From the NCBI GenBank assembly GCA_014529385.2, contig CM043958.1, forward strand, positions 83,597,025 to 83,661,024: 64,000 nt of DNA, given 5' to 3'. This DNA comes from Adiantum capillus-veneris. Taxonomy: Eukaryota > Streptophyta > Polypodiopsida > Polypodiales > Pteridaceae. Under the pieces are notes generated by a model, which made no database searches, was not told the origin of the DNA, and worked only from the letters and a program-made list of their open reading frames with translations. Made by a program: the position numbers and the translations under genes. Every line of letters starts with the position of its first letter. The stretch's first letter is position 1. Below, piece by piece: positions 33,498-44,526 of this stretch.

Positions 33498-34568
33498 TTA
33501 TTCCAGATGTTCAGAGGAGTTATAAAACTCTTCTTGTTTTGGTGGTTCTACCTTCTCTTTTTCTCCTGGTACAACGCTTACCATGTAATAGGGTAACACA
33601 TCATAGCCATCCTTATCACAAAATTTTGTTGTTGGATTGTCTGTAATGGTACAAACATCCAATGTTGCTAGCATGTGTTCCCATTCTAGGGGTTCCAAGG
33701 CATCTTCAAGGAAAAGTTCCAGAATATACTCCTTGTCTTCTATCGCTCTTTCTAAGATGCATTCCTCTCTTCTTAAGCTTCCACAATGTGAAGCTCCGCA
33801 CATCCATAGCTCTTTTGGTTGCCCTAACCATGCTGGGAATTCTGATCCTGCTATTGTAGCTGAATAAAACTCTTCCATAGGTGTTTGGTTCACATCTTTG
33901 TAACTATGGTCTTTCAGGTATATTTTAGTTGTTGTCTCGCCATGTCTGAGGTATATGTGGTCATAACCCCAATCTTGGACCATCTTCAATTTTCTCATGA
34001 ATGGTTGTCCCAAGATGATCTCATAATTGTTCTTTTTGTCGAAATAGACTATTGCAAATGTATGCTCCTACTGGATTCCGCATGAAGTGACAATCACTTT
34101 TTCTAAGAGTCCTAGAGGCTTCTCCATGAACCCATCTGCCAATTGTAGTTTCATTCTGGTAGCCCTCAAAGCTGGTTTTCCCCATTTTTTCCAGATTTCC
34201 TTAGTGGCGATAGCAACTCCCGCTCCACTGTCAAGAATAGCTTTGGAAACTACTCCTTGGAATTCTACTGGTAGCGTGGTGTTTCCATCTTCCCCTTCGC
34301 AATACTCTCCAACCTTGTTCAATGGTACTGGCCTAGTGTTTAGTTGAGGCTTGTCCAACTCTCTGATCCGTTCCTGTAGCTTCAAGGTAGGGTCTTTTAC
34401 TCCAAATTTTTCTAGGCATTTACCTACTATTGTCCACATGTTTGGTCGTAACCTTAGGAGTTCTGCCAATATGATTGTGCATGCCACCGGAGTGGACAAC
34501 AACTCAATCAATCCTTGCGAATCCATCACTTTGTTAGAATAAAGTCTTTGAGATGGGATTGCTCTCAC
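33498..34568 (-). pseudogene. Gypsy C protease with normal DSGA motif
   Basis: One frame interrupted by TAG at 34068-34070. It contains GVVSKAILDSGAGVAIATK, the retropepsin active site with the DSGA loop, and after the stop EIILGQPFMRKLKMV, the second landmark of the fold. It would cleave the Gag-Pol polyprotein. It is in the same frame as the upstream zinc-knuckle ORF, from which it is separated by TAA at 34595. Contrast with the degenerate retropepsin-like ORF after the integrase. Confidence 0.8.
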
Positions 34569-34595
34569 TTCCGACTTAGCTTCATACTCTCCTAG

Positions 34596-36176
34596 TTAAG
34601 AGGGTAAAGTTTTTAGCAAGTTTGGTTGGCTGTGCCCTGAACTAATTGATCCTTGGACTCCCCCTTGTGAATGTATCTCAAAGTTCATTTGTGACCTTGC
34701 CTCAAATTCTTCAATAGGAGGTAAGATCACATTCTTTTCTTTTCTCGTTCTATTCATGTGGTTACTCATCCTATTAGCCTCGTTGGCCTCACGGATTTGC
34801 TTCCACGGATCGTCTAGACCATTACAGTCCTTAGCCATTTCTGCCAATATTTTAGGCTGGAACCCGTCACTTGTCCCATCTGTGGTATTTGGCACTATGA
34901 TAGGCTCTCCTCTAGACTCATAGGCATTAGTGAGTCTTTCCTTTGTTTCCACATGTTTTTCTAAAGTTGGTTGGATAGGGGTTGGAACTGGTGCCTCATG
35001 CCAATTTGCAGGTTTACCCAGCGGGTCTTCCATCAATGATTGAGCTATTTCGATCATCTTTTTACACATTTCCAACATTTGTTTTTCTATTTCTGCATAT
35101 GGATAAGTCATCCACCTTTGCTCCTGGGTTTGGTTATTTTTAAGTCTAGCTTTATAAGCTTTTAGTAGTGCATCCAACTGCTCATTTACCTTGTCTGCCA
35201 GTATAGATCCTCCCAATCTTGCACTTTTGGGCTCTGTTATTTCCTTGGGTGCTATGGTTGTAGTGGTGTGTGAGCTTAGGCTAGCTAGATCCTCTAACCG
35301 CTCCAATCTATCCTTTGTATGTTTTAACTCCTCGGATAGAGTTGTTTGCTCTCGTTCCTTCCTGGCTTTCCTACGCGCCTTTCTAGCTTTCCAAGTGCTT
35401 CTCTGATTCCTCGTTTCTGAACTTTGGGCATCAATTTTTGGTTCTTCAACTATGGGTTCGTTCATCGTTCTTTGAGCTTGGGCTCGTATTACCGCTTGGA
35501 TGGGTATGATTGTTTCATTTTCCAATCCTCCGCTGGAAGGTACTATTTCTAGCATGTTCAAGGTGGTTTTTGCTTCTTTGCTTGGGTTTTTGGGGCAATC
35601 GGGAATCAAATGAGTAATTCCACATTCTGGGCAATACGCATTGACTCTAATGATTTCATCATGAGGACAGTCTCTCAGCCAATGGTCTCCACCACACTTG
35701 TAGCCGGGTCCCTTGGGTTGTTGAGGTGCTCCTTGAGCTCCTCTTTGTTGGTAAGCATGTCTCTGTCCGCCCATGCCTCCATTGACTATGAACATCAATG
35801 TTTGTTCATCTAAGCTATATCTTCCTTCTCCTGTTGCCTGTGCAGCAGTTGGTGGTCCTGTATTTCCTATCATGCTCCATGGTTCTGGTGTCGAGGGTTC
35901 TTTCGGTGGATAATAGATAGGGTTTTCCGCATATCCATTGGGATCTTCATAATATGCATGCATAGGCACCAAAGCCTTATCCTCTGATTCAGTTACGGTT
36001 GGTGTGTATCTTATACCGACTGGTCGTAATCCTGGTAGGGGTGGTTGTTGCCCCAACACTGGTTGTGGTCTTTCTACACCTACAGGTCCTGGTAGGTTGT
36101 CTGCTTGATATCTAGGCATCGGTGGAACTTGAGGAGAAGCTACCGGAGCTTGGGGAGCGTAAGGTCTCTCTCTCAC
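34596..36176 (-). CDS. Gypsy C Gag C-terminal ORF with two zinc knuckles (526 aa)
   Basis: An open 526-codon frame. Residues 1-130 are Pro/Gln-rich. A first knuckle YKCGGDHWLRDCP lacks the leading Cys (Gly instead). A second, AYCPECGITHLIPDCP, is complete with C-x2-C-x3-H-x4-C. A basic Arg/Lys coiled region (KARKARRKARKEREQ) and helical segments follow. It acts as nucleocapsid, binding element RNA. It is offset by frame from the gag core at 36954-36346, so one shift lies near 36180-36350. Confidence 0.75.
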   Translation of the reverse strand: MRERPYAPQAPVASPQVPPMPRYQADNLPGPVGVERPQPVLGQQPPLPGLRPVGIRYTPTVTESEDKALVPMHAYYEDPNGYAENPIYYPPKEPSTPEPWSMIGNTGPPTAAQATGEGRYSLDEQTLMFIVNGGMGGQRHAYQQRGAQGAPQQPKGPGYKCGGDHWLRDCPHDEIIRVNAYCPECGITHLIPDCPKNPSKEAKTTLNMLEIVPSSGGLENETIIPIQAVIRAQAQRTMNEPIVEEPKIDAQSSETRNQRSTWKARKARRKARKEREQTTLSEELKHTKDRLERLEDLASLSSHTTTTIAPKEITEPKSARLGGSILADKVNEQLDALLKAYKARLKNNQTQEQRWMTYPYAEIEKQMLEMCKKMIEIAQSLMEDPLGKPANWHEAPVPTPIQPTLEKHVETKERLTNAYESRGEPIIVPNTTDGTSDGFQPKILAEMAKDCNGLDDPWKQIREANEANRMSNHMNRTRKEKNVILPPIEEFEARSQMNFEIHSQGGVQGSISSGHSQPNLLKTLPS

Positions 36177-36345
36177 ATACCCCTTGTTATAATAACATTC
36201 CTCGGTCCCATGGTTTGTCCATTTTTGTTCAATAGCACACCACTTGGGCTATTTAGCCTGGGGTTTGGCGTACAAGTTGATTTTTTTTAGCACTTCATCT
36301 ACAAGCTGCTCGTGGTTTACAGCCACTTCTCCTTTCGGTGTTGTC

Positions 36346-36954
36346 TTAGAAGACTTGCTTCCACTTTGTTGTGAGAGACGAATCGTCATCAAGGTCCTTG
36401 AACTCCCCCTCTTTGTAGACCGCACAATTGTCCACCAGGTAAAGAGCTTCCTTGGTCAACTCATTCAACGTCGTGCTCCTCTTCATATGTAAGTCTTTCT
36501 GGAGATCCGCATTCCTTAGTCCTTGGATGAATATCAACATAAGTCTGGACTGAGTTGGCAGTTCTTCAACAGGACAGAACTTAACATATCTTTTTAGTCT
36601 TAGGGCTGCCTTTTGTACAGATTCTCCATCTTTCTGTTTGAATTTATGGATCTGTGAGACGGTATTATGAGCTATTTCCCTTTGTGAGAATTCCTCGATA
36701 AACTCGTCAAACACTTCCTCCATAGACTCAAAGTCTCTTCGCTCTACAGAGTCAAACCAAGTGGCAGCATCATCCTCTAGGGTTAGTCCAAACCCTTCAA
36801 ATTGGGTGGGAAAATCTAACACCTCTTCGGCTCTAATTATACCCACAAAGGCTACTACATGATCTCTTGGGTCTCTGCTTCCTGTGTATTTCTTGTTTAC
36901 CCATTTTTGCACTTGAGAAGACCTAATTCTCCGATGCTCTACAAACCTCATCAT
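36346..36954 (-). pseudogene. gag: Gypsy C Gag core (retrotransposon gag domain)
   Basis: Codes KYTGSRDPRDHVVAFVGI, then LEDDAATWFDSVERRDFESM and FIEEFSQREIAHNTVSQIH, the conserved helices of plant gypsy Gag, ending in RLMLIFIQGLRNADLQKDL. The natural N-terminus lies further upstream, beyond the foldback insertion at 37095-38495 (38500-39091 encodes GYQAARGLRDLQEPPPYS and a Ser/Asp-rich start). The foldback insertion and frame changes disrupt it. Confidence 0.8.
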
Positions 36955-37094
36955 TGGATCTCCCCGTCCTAATCGATATACCTCCTCAGGCCTTCTGTAA
37001 TAGGTTGGTTCCTCTCCCAGTGGTGCTCCTAAGCCATAATTTCTAACAGTTCTCGCTGGAGGTGGTTCATCTCTTCGAACTTGTTCTATGGGTC

Positions 37095-38495
37095 ATTAGA
37101 AAATTTCGGAGGTCATTTGGAGGGCCTTGTAAGAAGTTGTATTTCTCTCTCTAGAAACTTTTTTTAAAATGCACTTGCACCTTGTGAGTACGTCCAAAAG
37201 GACAACCAGACACTCTGAAAAGTAGATTTATATTCCCAATCGTCCTTGAAAACGGTCACTTTTTTATTTAATGCGAGCGTCTTTTTCGGGAGGCAGGTGC
37301 GGCGCATTCAATGCAGCTTACGTCATCACTGAAAGTTGAAAAGTCACAAACTGTAAAATAGTGATAGATTTTGAGGATTTTGACACCACCAATGCATCCG
37401 GAGCGCCAAAATACCTTAAAAACGAATGTCTACTTGTCTCATTCCGACATCCGGAGAGGCAAAAAATGTCAAAAAACCCCAAAAAATGGGCTTTTTACTA
37501 AAGGCGCGCGAGGAGGCATTCTAAAATTTTAGAATGCCCCTCTACGCGCCGTTAGTACAAAGCCTATTTTTGGGGGTTTTGGACACTTATCTTTCCAAAA
37601 AGCCCCTTTTTAGAGGTTTTTGGACATTTTCCTCTCAAAAAGCTCCCTAAAAAAAAGAAAAAAGGGCCTTTTTACTAACGGCGCGCGAGGAGGCATTCCA
37701 AAATTTTGGAATGCCCCCTCGCGCGCCGTTAGTACAAAGCTTTTTTTAGTGATTTTTGGACACTTATCTTTCCAAAAAGCCCCTTTTTAGAGGTTTTTGG
37801 ACATTTTCCTCTCAAAAAGCTCCCTAAAAAGAGGAAAAAATGGCATTTTTACTAACGGCGCGCAAGGAGGCATTCCAAAATTTTGGAATGCCCCCTCGCG
37901 CGCCGTTAGTACAAAGCTCTTTTTAGTGATTTTTGGACACTTATCTTTCCAAAAAGCCCCTTTTTAGAGGTTTTTGAACATTTTCCTCTCAAAAAGCTCC
38001 CTAAAAAGAGGGAAAAAGGGCCTTTTTACTAACGGCGCGCGAGGAGGCATTCCAAAATTTTGAAATGCCCCCTCGCGCGCCGTTAGTAAAATGTTCTTTT
38101 AGGGGTGTTTGACATTTTTGGCCTCTTTGGATGTCTAAGCGAGGCAATTGGACATTCATTTCTAGGAGATATGTGTGTTCCGAACGCATTGGCAGTATCA
38201 AAAGTTTCAAAATCTTCCACCACTTGATAGTTTTGTGACTTTTTGAGTTCTAGTGATGACGTATCCCGTATCAAATGCACCGCATCTACCTTTTGAAAAA
38301 GGTGCTCGCATTAAATAAAAGAGAGTGCTCGTCTTCAAGGACCACTAGATTATTAAATGAGGAGAGGGACACCTTTTATATTTTTGTTAATATCAATCTA
38401 TTTTTCTACGTAACGTAGGCTCTTCTCTCATTGGAGGAGCTTATTTTCCTCTCTCTACCAAAAGGCCCTCCAAAAGACCTCCGAAATCTCCTAAT
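37095..38495. mobile_element. Foldback element inserted in gypsy C gag
   Basis: 1.4 kb with long imperfect inverted arms. The left end begins ATTAGAAAATTTCGGAGGTC and the right end is its complement with few changes. Inner arm pairs are also visible, for example TTTTATTTAATGCGAGCG on the left against CGCATTAAATAAAAGAGAG on the right. The 5-bp direct repeat GGGTC flanks it (37090-37094 and 38496-38500). Removing it restores gag colinearity. No transposase is encoded, so it is non-autonomous. The centre is a hairpin tandem array. Confidence 0.88.
37497..38090. repeat. Tandem array of GC-rich hairpins, period about 177 bp
   Basis: Four copies of a palindrome of about 60 bp: ACTAACGGCGCGCGAGGAGG, CATTCCAAAATTTTGGAATG, then the complement, at about 37497-37558, 37674-37734, 37850-37911 and 38027-38089. 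Between them is a conserved spacer with CTTATCTTTCCAAAAAGCCC and CATTTTCCTCTCAAAAAGCT. The first copy is the most diverged. Confidence 0.92.
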
Positions 38496-39091
38496 GGGTC
38501 CTCCAGGCTCTGTTGACCCTTGAGTCTTTGGCTTACTCTCTCCCTGATACCTTGAATAGGGTGGTGGTTCTTGCAAATCCCTTAGCCCTCGTGCGGCTTG
38601 ATAACCATCTCGGTTTCGGTCTTGTTCCAATGTTGCACTATGTCGGACCATGCCTGCAATGATGGTTGGTTTGCAGGTTGATCTTGGTTGTTGAATGCTT
38701 GCGGTCGGGTGGAATGTGAGGTAGCGTCATACTCCTTGATACAAATGCACTTGCGTCCTCAATAGTCAGAATAGACTAGGGCTCCCCTCGAGTTTGTTCC
38801 CTCTAAGAAGATCACAGTGAGTTTGGAATCATTCAAAGGATTTTGGGAGGTGCTTTCTTCTCACATAGGTCCATCATAGGTGAAACCTCCTAGCTGCTGA
38901 CTACCCATCATGAAGAAAGATTTGTCTGACGAAGTGTCAGTATCACTACCTTCCTCAATAATTGGTGCTAGCGGATCTAGCCTTGCCTGAGTTACACTCT
39001 CTTCGGTGGACACTAAGCTACCTTGGTCACCTGCCACCTTCTGGTCTCTAACAATGTATCTTCTTGATCTTAAATTCATCAAACTTATCAA

Positions 39092-39345
39092 TGCAATTTA
39101 TCACAAATCCAACCACTCACCTGGCAAAGGATCAGTTTTTGCACAAGTTCTTGCTTTGTTGTTGAATATACCTGTACACAAGCGTTTTAATTTTGGCAAT
39201 CGAATCAAAGCATTTATCTAATAGAGGCTATTTTAGTAATGATTGGTATAACTAGAGAGTTAATCTCAACCACTACTGTATTTTATACAATGCTGTTGTT
39301 TTGGATTAGGACTTCTAATCTGAAATTGTACTTCCCTCAGATGTT
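39092..39345. other. Probable inversion junction zone
   Basis: Between gypsy C's gag start and the first recognisable palindrome module of element B's leader. Neither a C 5' LTR nor a primer site is seen. The right inversion breakpoint should be within or near this stretch. A 71-codon plus-strand frame here has no support. Confidence 0.4.
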
Positions 39346-40893
39346 GATCAATTTACACGAAAAAGTCTGAATTCAGTCTTTGCTTCGTCAAATGGGAAAA
39401 CGAGGTCCAAATTCACTTCTGAAAGAAGTTCTGGAACCCTTAAGCCAAATGGAATCTCACTGTCTATGCCCAGTAAAATATTCTCTTCAGTAGGCCCCAA
39501 TAGACATCCTACGCGTAGGATGTCTCCTTCTTTGTTTTGCCTGGATTTTTGCGCTATGGTTTTCCCTTGATGTGTTGAGCCCACAACTGCTTTTACTTTT
39601 TGATTTGGACACCTATTAGCTGGTCAATGAGTCAGAAATCTGTTCCGACAGCCTGTTGCTGATATTGATCAGTCTAATCAACTTTAATTTGGACCAAAAT
39701 TGACTAGGATGCTTGCCTTAGGCTATACAACACCTTGCTATGCTCACTGTCAAAGTCTGGCTTCAATTTCTTGTTTTAGAAATCCTAGGCATATGATGTC
39801 TTTTTCATTAGAATGGCTTCAAACTCAAAGCACAGGCTCCCCTTGAGTTGCTGATCACTTTGGTATACTCAAAATTTGGTTTGGAGTCCAAAATCACTCA
39901 AAAGATATCCTACGCGTAGGATGTCTTTTTGGCCTGTTTGACCCCAGACTTGTCCCACAGCTTCCCCTTGATGTCAGTAACCCAGTGGTATGTTTCGATT
40001 TTGGTTTGGATTTCAAAAGTCCCAAATTTTAGTTGTTCTTGCCTTTTTCAGTCAAAAGTGCTAAAGTCCGCTTTGAACCCAATTTTCTCACCCAAATGAG
40101 ATGAAACCCCTTTCAGTCACTCAATATATCATGCAAGACATGCTTATGCAGCCATCTTATGATTTTGGTCTCAAATTAATGTTTTGGCACTATTTGGGTA
40201 GGATGTCTGGCAATTTCAGTCTGTTTGGCCTTATCCTGTCAAGATATGGTCAAATTTCCACTTTCCAATTGAAATTAGGGTAAACCCTACCTTCTTCTTA
40301 ACACAGTGGTCAACTCAAAATCCCAAAATTCCCACCAGATTAGCGTGTAGACATCCTACGCGTAGGATGTCTCCTGGCTTAAAATTAATTTTTTTTTCTG
40401 ACTGGAATGCTCATGATGCTCTATAGATTTATCAGAAACACTCACAGTAACTTTTGGAATTCAATTAGGCTTTCAAACACACTTTTGTGTCTTTTACAAA
40501 CTTGTGATGACTTTACCAAGCAAGTGTACATGCATGAAATGCTCTAGATCCTGAATCATGATGTCCTAGTTACTCTACTCCTACTTATTATGTGAAATAG
40601 TGATAATGGTGTTTTTGGTTGCTTTTTGGCCTCTCCGGACTCTCAATCTCTTCTCTCACCGCTTCTACCGCTTCAAATCCTACTCAAGAACTCGACTACT
40701 ACCTAAAACTATCTTGGTCTACCTAATCTACCTAAGTCGAAGGATCTAGGCCAAACACACTCTTCCTAAACTCCCTCTAAGACCTAGAGAGTCCTCCACC
40801 CTCTGATCCTATCTAAACCCAAAACAAGACTCTTGGCAAGCCAAAAATCCCAATCCTCAAGGATTAGACTCGGTCACCTACCTAAGGTTTTCG
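39346..40893 (-). other. Element B untranslated leader, LTR-proximal part
   Basis: Follows the primer site on the minus strand. It carries palindrome modules at 40349-40372 and 39502-39525 (exact) and 39903-39926 (one change), a degenerate copy near 39779-39800, and a half-site near 40198. No ORF is supported: the 78-codon frame at 39584-39348 runs through a palindrome. Confidence 0.7.
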
Positions 40894-40911
40894 TCCCCGG
40901 CAGCGGCGCCA
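40894..40911 (-). other. Element B primer binding site
   Basis: TGGCGCCGCTGCCGGGGA begins two bases after the LTR end. The TGGCGCCGTTGCCGGGGA form is known from Athila/Tat-type plant gypsy elements (general knowledge), so B probably depends on that lineage. Confidence 0.85.
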
Positions 40912-40912
40912 A

Positions 40913-41845
40913 TGTTGGACGGATACGCCGCGACGAACGTCAGCACAGTGAGAACTCACCTAACATATAATGTCAGCTAAGGACGAAGCTCGACCCGCAG
41001 GCGCGTGGAAGCAAGCATAAGGTGTCAACCTACACTCGACCGACTCCTAACTAATTTCTACAGAGGTCTCTACCAATTGTCTAAGTCACAGCCTTCAAGA
41101 GTGCATAAGAGGAAACTTCCTATGACGCTTTCTAGAGCCGAACACCCATCAAACAATCTCGAAACACCATATAACTTGAAGGAGACCCTACTAATATCAA
41201 TAGGTCGCTCTCCCTAAGGTCTATGAACCAAAATCCCAACCCAAAACACCCGGTGCAAAATCACGTAGGATGTCTGGCCGAAATCTGCAGGTCTTCATTT
41301 CTGAAATCTAAAGTGCCTAATGTGTAGTTCTACTCAATGTGAACGCGTAGATATACTGCAATGCAAAGTCGAACAACGTATGCTCACTCAAACACCCGAT
41401 GAAGCTCGCAGAAGGAGCTCGCAAAACTGGACCGTACGCGCGCAATGTAGGTATCGGCACATAGCTCTCGTCGGGGGCAACACGTTGCACTTCTCCGCAC
41501 TTGATTCCGACCACCGGAGCACACGTAGCGTCAGGATGAAGCTCACACTCTCTCTCGTACATAGTACGCTCACTCACAGACTTCAAAACTTGTTTTAAAA
41601 ATGACAAAAGGTCCTTTTATTAAGGTCAAAAAGTGGTATATATACCTTACAATTCTCAAACCCTAAAGTTCCAAAATCAACCATCTACTCAATCTAACTA
41701 TCAAAACTGGGATACAATCTGGAAACTTCTGTAAGTCCCAATATTTACAAGGTGACAAATTAGGTTTTCCTCAATGAATGAATAATTACCAAAATAATAA
41801 TCCGCTGAGTAGTTAGTTGCCGTGGGGTGTGTCCAGCTTCTAACA
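40913..41845 (-). repeat. Element B 5' LTR (933 bp)
   Basis: Reverse complement of 13350-14281. It starts on the minus strand at 41845 with TGTTAGAAGC and ends TCCAACA. The flank GTGCA at 41846-41850 is the target duplication. Confidence 0.93.
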
Positions 41846-42447
41846 GTGCATCTTGATGTGCTATGAGTGTTTTCTTACAAGGAATGAAATACGCTTGTTT
41901 AGAAAAACGGTCAATAATAGTCCAAATCATGTCATGTTTGTGGACTGTGAGTGGGAAACGAGTAACAAAATCCATTAAATGTGTTCCCAAGGTCTTTCAA
42001 GAATGGGGAGAGGATGTAAAAGTCCCAAGGTCTTTCAGGAATGGGGAGAGGATGTAGAAGTCCCAATTTATTACATGTAGTTGCTCTGGACTTTTGACAA
42101 ATCAAACAAGTTGAAACATACTGTTTAACATCCATTCTCATAGTAGGCCAATAGAAATCACAACATAAATTTTGAAAAGTTGCAGCAAATCCTCTATGTC
42201 CAGCATAGGGTGGTTTGTGCAATTCTTCAATAATTAATGTTCGGAAAGGTTTAGTCACACACAATTTTTGTTTGAAATAAAGGAAGTTTTCTTGAATAGT
42301 GTATTCGAGAAATGTGTGCACAGAATTATCAAGCATATGCAACCATGTCGTTTTGAAATCATCATCATGTGCATAAGTTTCAGGCATAGTGTCAAATGAG
42401 GTTCCCGTAATGGTTGATAGATGATTAAGTGAGGGTCTTTTACTCAA
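41846..42447 (-). pseudogene. Gypsy A integrase N-terminal half
   Basis: Zinc module H77, H84, C114, C117 in FYWPTMRMDVKQYVSTCLIC context, then the first catalytic Asp (LMDFVTRFP) and RFSKQAYFIPCKK, ending exactly at B's insertion. The rest of the protein is at 14282-15215 (+). A 38-bp direct duplication at about 41990-42062 (CCCAAGGTCTTTCA followed by GAATGGGGAGAGGATGT, twice) disturbs the frame between zinc module and core. Confidence 0.88.
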
Positions 42448-42549
42448 AGCATCAGCTACAACGTTTTCTTTACCAGGTTGATATTGAATGTTGGGCTGAA
42501 AACTTTGAATAAAAGCAGCCCACTTAATTTTTCCATGATCTATTAAGGG

Positions 42550-43077
42550 CTAAGAAAGTAAGTATTTGATACTTTGTTGATCAGTTATAATGATCAAGTC
42601 AGCACCCATTACATTGTGTTTCCAAATTTTCAATGTATGTACCACAGCAGTCAACTCTTTATCATAAGTATTCAACTTTGTTTCCGAAGGTTTGAATTTA
42701 CAGCTTTCAAAAGCAATTGGATGGTTATCTTGCATAAGGACTCCACCGATACCTTTTCCACTAGCATCAGTGACTACCACAAAGAATGGTCTTTCAAAAT
42801 AAGGCAATTGCAATACAGGTGCATTAGTCAAAGCATGTTTAAGTGCATTAAATGAGCTTTCTTGTAAATCAGTCCATTCATAAGGTGTGTTTTTCTTCAA
42901 TAAAAGAGTCAAATAATGTGACTTGTAAGCAAAATTACAAACAAATTTCCTGTAATAGCTACAAAGACCAATAAAAGAATGTAGCTCATGCAAGTTTTTG
43001 GGTCTAGGCCATGACTGAATGGCTTCAATTTTCTTGGGGGCTACATGTATTTCCTTACCCAATACAGTGTGTCCCAA
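42550..43077 (-). pseudogene. Gypsy A RT C-terminus and RNase H
   Basis: Continues the RT frame across TAG at 43078-43080. Contains RPKNLHELHSFIGLCSYYRK, then FVVVTDASGKGIGGVLMQ (RNase H active site) and IITDQQSIKYLLS. The next codon is TAG, after which the same frame proceeds through KPGKEN-type linker to the integrase zinc module. Confidence 0.87.
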
Positions 43078-43584
43078 CTATTCAATTTCAGATTGAAAGA
43101 ATGAACCCTTTTCAGGATTCAAATACAGGTGATTTTGTGTAAGCAGATCAAATATACGTGTTAAGTGCTCCTTATGCTCTTCTTCAGATTTACTGAATAC
43201 CAAAATGTCATCAAAAAATACAATCACAAAATTTTGATGGTCAATAAAAATTATATTCATCATGCATGTGAATGTAGCTGGTGCATTTGTCAAACCAAAT
43301 GGCATGACAAGGAATTCATAGTGTTCAGTTTGTGTTCTAAAGGCAGTTTTGTAGACATCATGTTCAATCATTTTGACTTGGTGATACCCTGATTTAAGGT
43401 CAATTTTGCTAAAGATGTTTGCCTCTTTCAGTTTGTCTAATAGATCATCCACTCTAGGAATAGGAAACCTATTCTTAATGGTGATCTTGTTTAAAGCCCT
43501 GTAGTCGATACACATACAACACGTTCCATTTTTCTTCTTGACAAGAAGTACTGGAGCTCCGTATGGTGAACTACTAGGTCGGAT
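43078..43584 (-). pseudogene. Gypsy A reverse transcriptase core, protease deleted upstream
   Basis: Catalytic FFDDILVFS at residues about 100-108 of the 43515 frame, with IDLKSGYHQVKM and MPFGLTNAPATF. Upstream in the same frame, SSSPYGAPVLLVKKKNG follows within 20 bases of the gag zinc knuckle at 43584-43620. The protease and the start of RT are therefore missing: an internal deletion of roughly 0.8-1 kb compared with a normal chromovirus. Confidence 0.88.
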
Positions 43585-44499
43585 TAGGCCTCAATCAAAC
43601 CATACTGAAAGCATTTAAAACACTTCACCTTTTTGTTACCATTAGAATTTGGAGTAGGAGGTTGGTTGAAAGAATTTTGGTTGCCCCGTTGCTGCCTGTT
43701 GTTGTTGTTGCTTGTATGAGGTTGAGCAATTGTAGGAGAATTGTCAAATATACGTCTCTTGAAAAAAGTATGGGTTTGGTGTTTGTTTCTATCAAAGTTA
43801 GTAGAGAAAGGAGGTCTCTTGTTGCGGTTAGTGTTAGCAGGTTGATCAGTGTGAGAGGGTTGTCCACCTTTCTTCTTTTCTGCATTGAGAGCCAAATTAA
43901 TAGCCTTTGACAGAGAATCTAGTTTGAACATATCTACCTCAGCACCAATTTGTATTGCCAAGCCTGATATGTACTTATGCTTCAATTTCCTACGACTAAC
44001 ATGTTCAATAGCTTGCAATTGAATTAAACAATTCCAAAAAAGATCAGTGTAACCCTGTACATCTTCATCATTTCGACCCTGTCAAATTAAATCCCATTGA
44101 TGTCGGGCTTTAGCTTTGTATTGTGTGGGTGAAAATTGGGGTAAAAGTACTTTTTTAAATGCATGCCAAGTACGTGGTCTTTTCCCATGCTGTTTGGTGG
44201 CGTTCACCACAATGCATCGCTTCTAGTGAGATGATTTGATGCACATTTTACCATTTCACGCTCGGGGAAGTCTTCATCATGAAAATAGTCACCTAGTTGA
44301 CTAACCCATGCTAGAACGGTACTAGCATCTTTAGTGCCATCAAAATCCTTAAAAGTGAAGGCTTTTCTGCTAATTTTTTTTTTCTTGGGTGCCGGTGCAG
44401 ATTCAGTGCGTGCAAAATACAATAATTTATCTTCAAGTTTTTGCCTTCGCATGCGTTCATATGTGAGGGACTGTTGTAGATTTTGAAGTTGTTTCGCAA
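43584..44499 (-). pseudogene. gag: Gypsy A Gag with zinc knuckle
   Basis: The N-terminal part (44499-44204) contains FKDFDGTKDASTVLAWVSQL and YFHDEDFPEREMVKCASNHL, gag helices of chromoviruses. The C-terminal part (44018-43584) is Asn/Gln-rich and ends with the knuckle CFKCFQYGLIEA, where the His is Leu and the last Cys is lost at the deletion. Stops and shifts separate the two. The likely start ATG is at 44859-44861, on the far side of the MITE. Confidence 0.75.
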
Positions 44500-44526
44500 T
44501 CGTGGGTGCCTGAGGAAGGTGTCATC

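Larger units (their letters stand above)
28786..39091 (-). mobile_element. Gypsy element C with doubled integrase zinc module and second protease-like domain
   Basis: Minus-strand Ty3/gypsy element in the order gag, double zinc knuckle, protease, RT, RNase H, zinc module 1, zinc module 2, integrase, retropepsin-like extra ORF. LTRs are not identified. The 5' side ends near the inversion breakpoint (about 39.1-39.4 kb), so the 5' LTR may have been carried away. Gag is split by a foldback element at 37095-38495. Frameshifts occur near 33497-33083, 32945 and 31950, with several in-frame stops, so it is not expected to be active. Confidence 0.85.

Noticed and set aside
37497-38090. CRISPR-like array of regularly spaced repeats
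   Set aside because: Units are palindromes inside a foldback transposon. Spacers between copies are themselves conserved, and the sequence is eukaryotic.
41846-41850. Two independent insertions of element B in opposite orientation
   Set aside because: The primer site is only at one LTR and the polypurine tract only at the other, and A's integrase continues exactly across the two flanks with the same 5-bp duplication.
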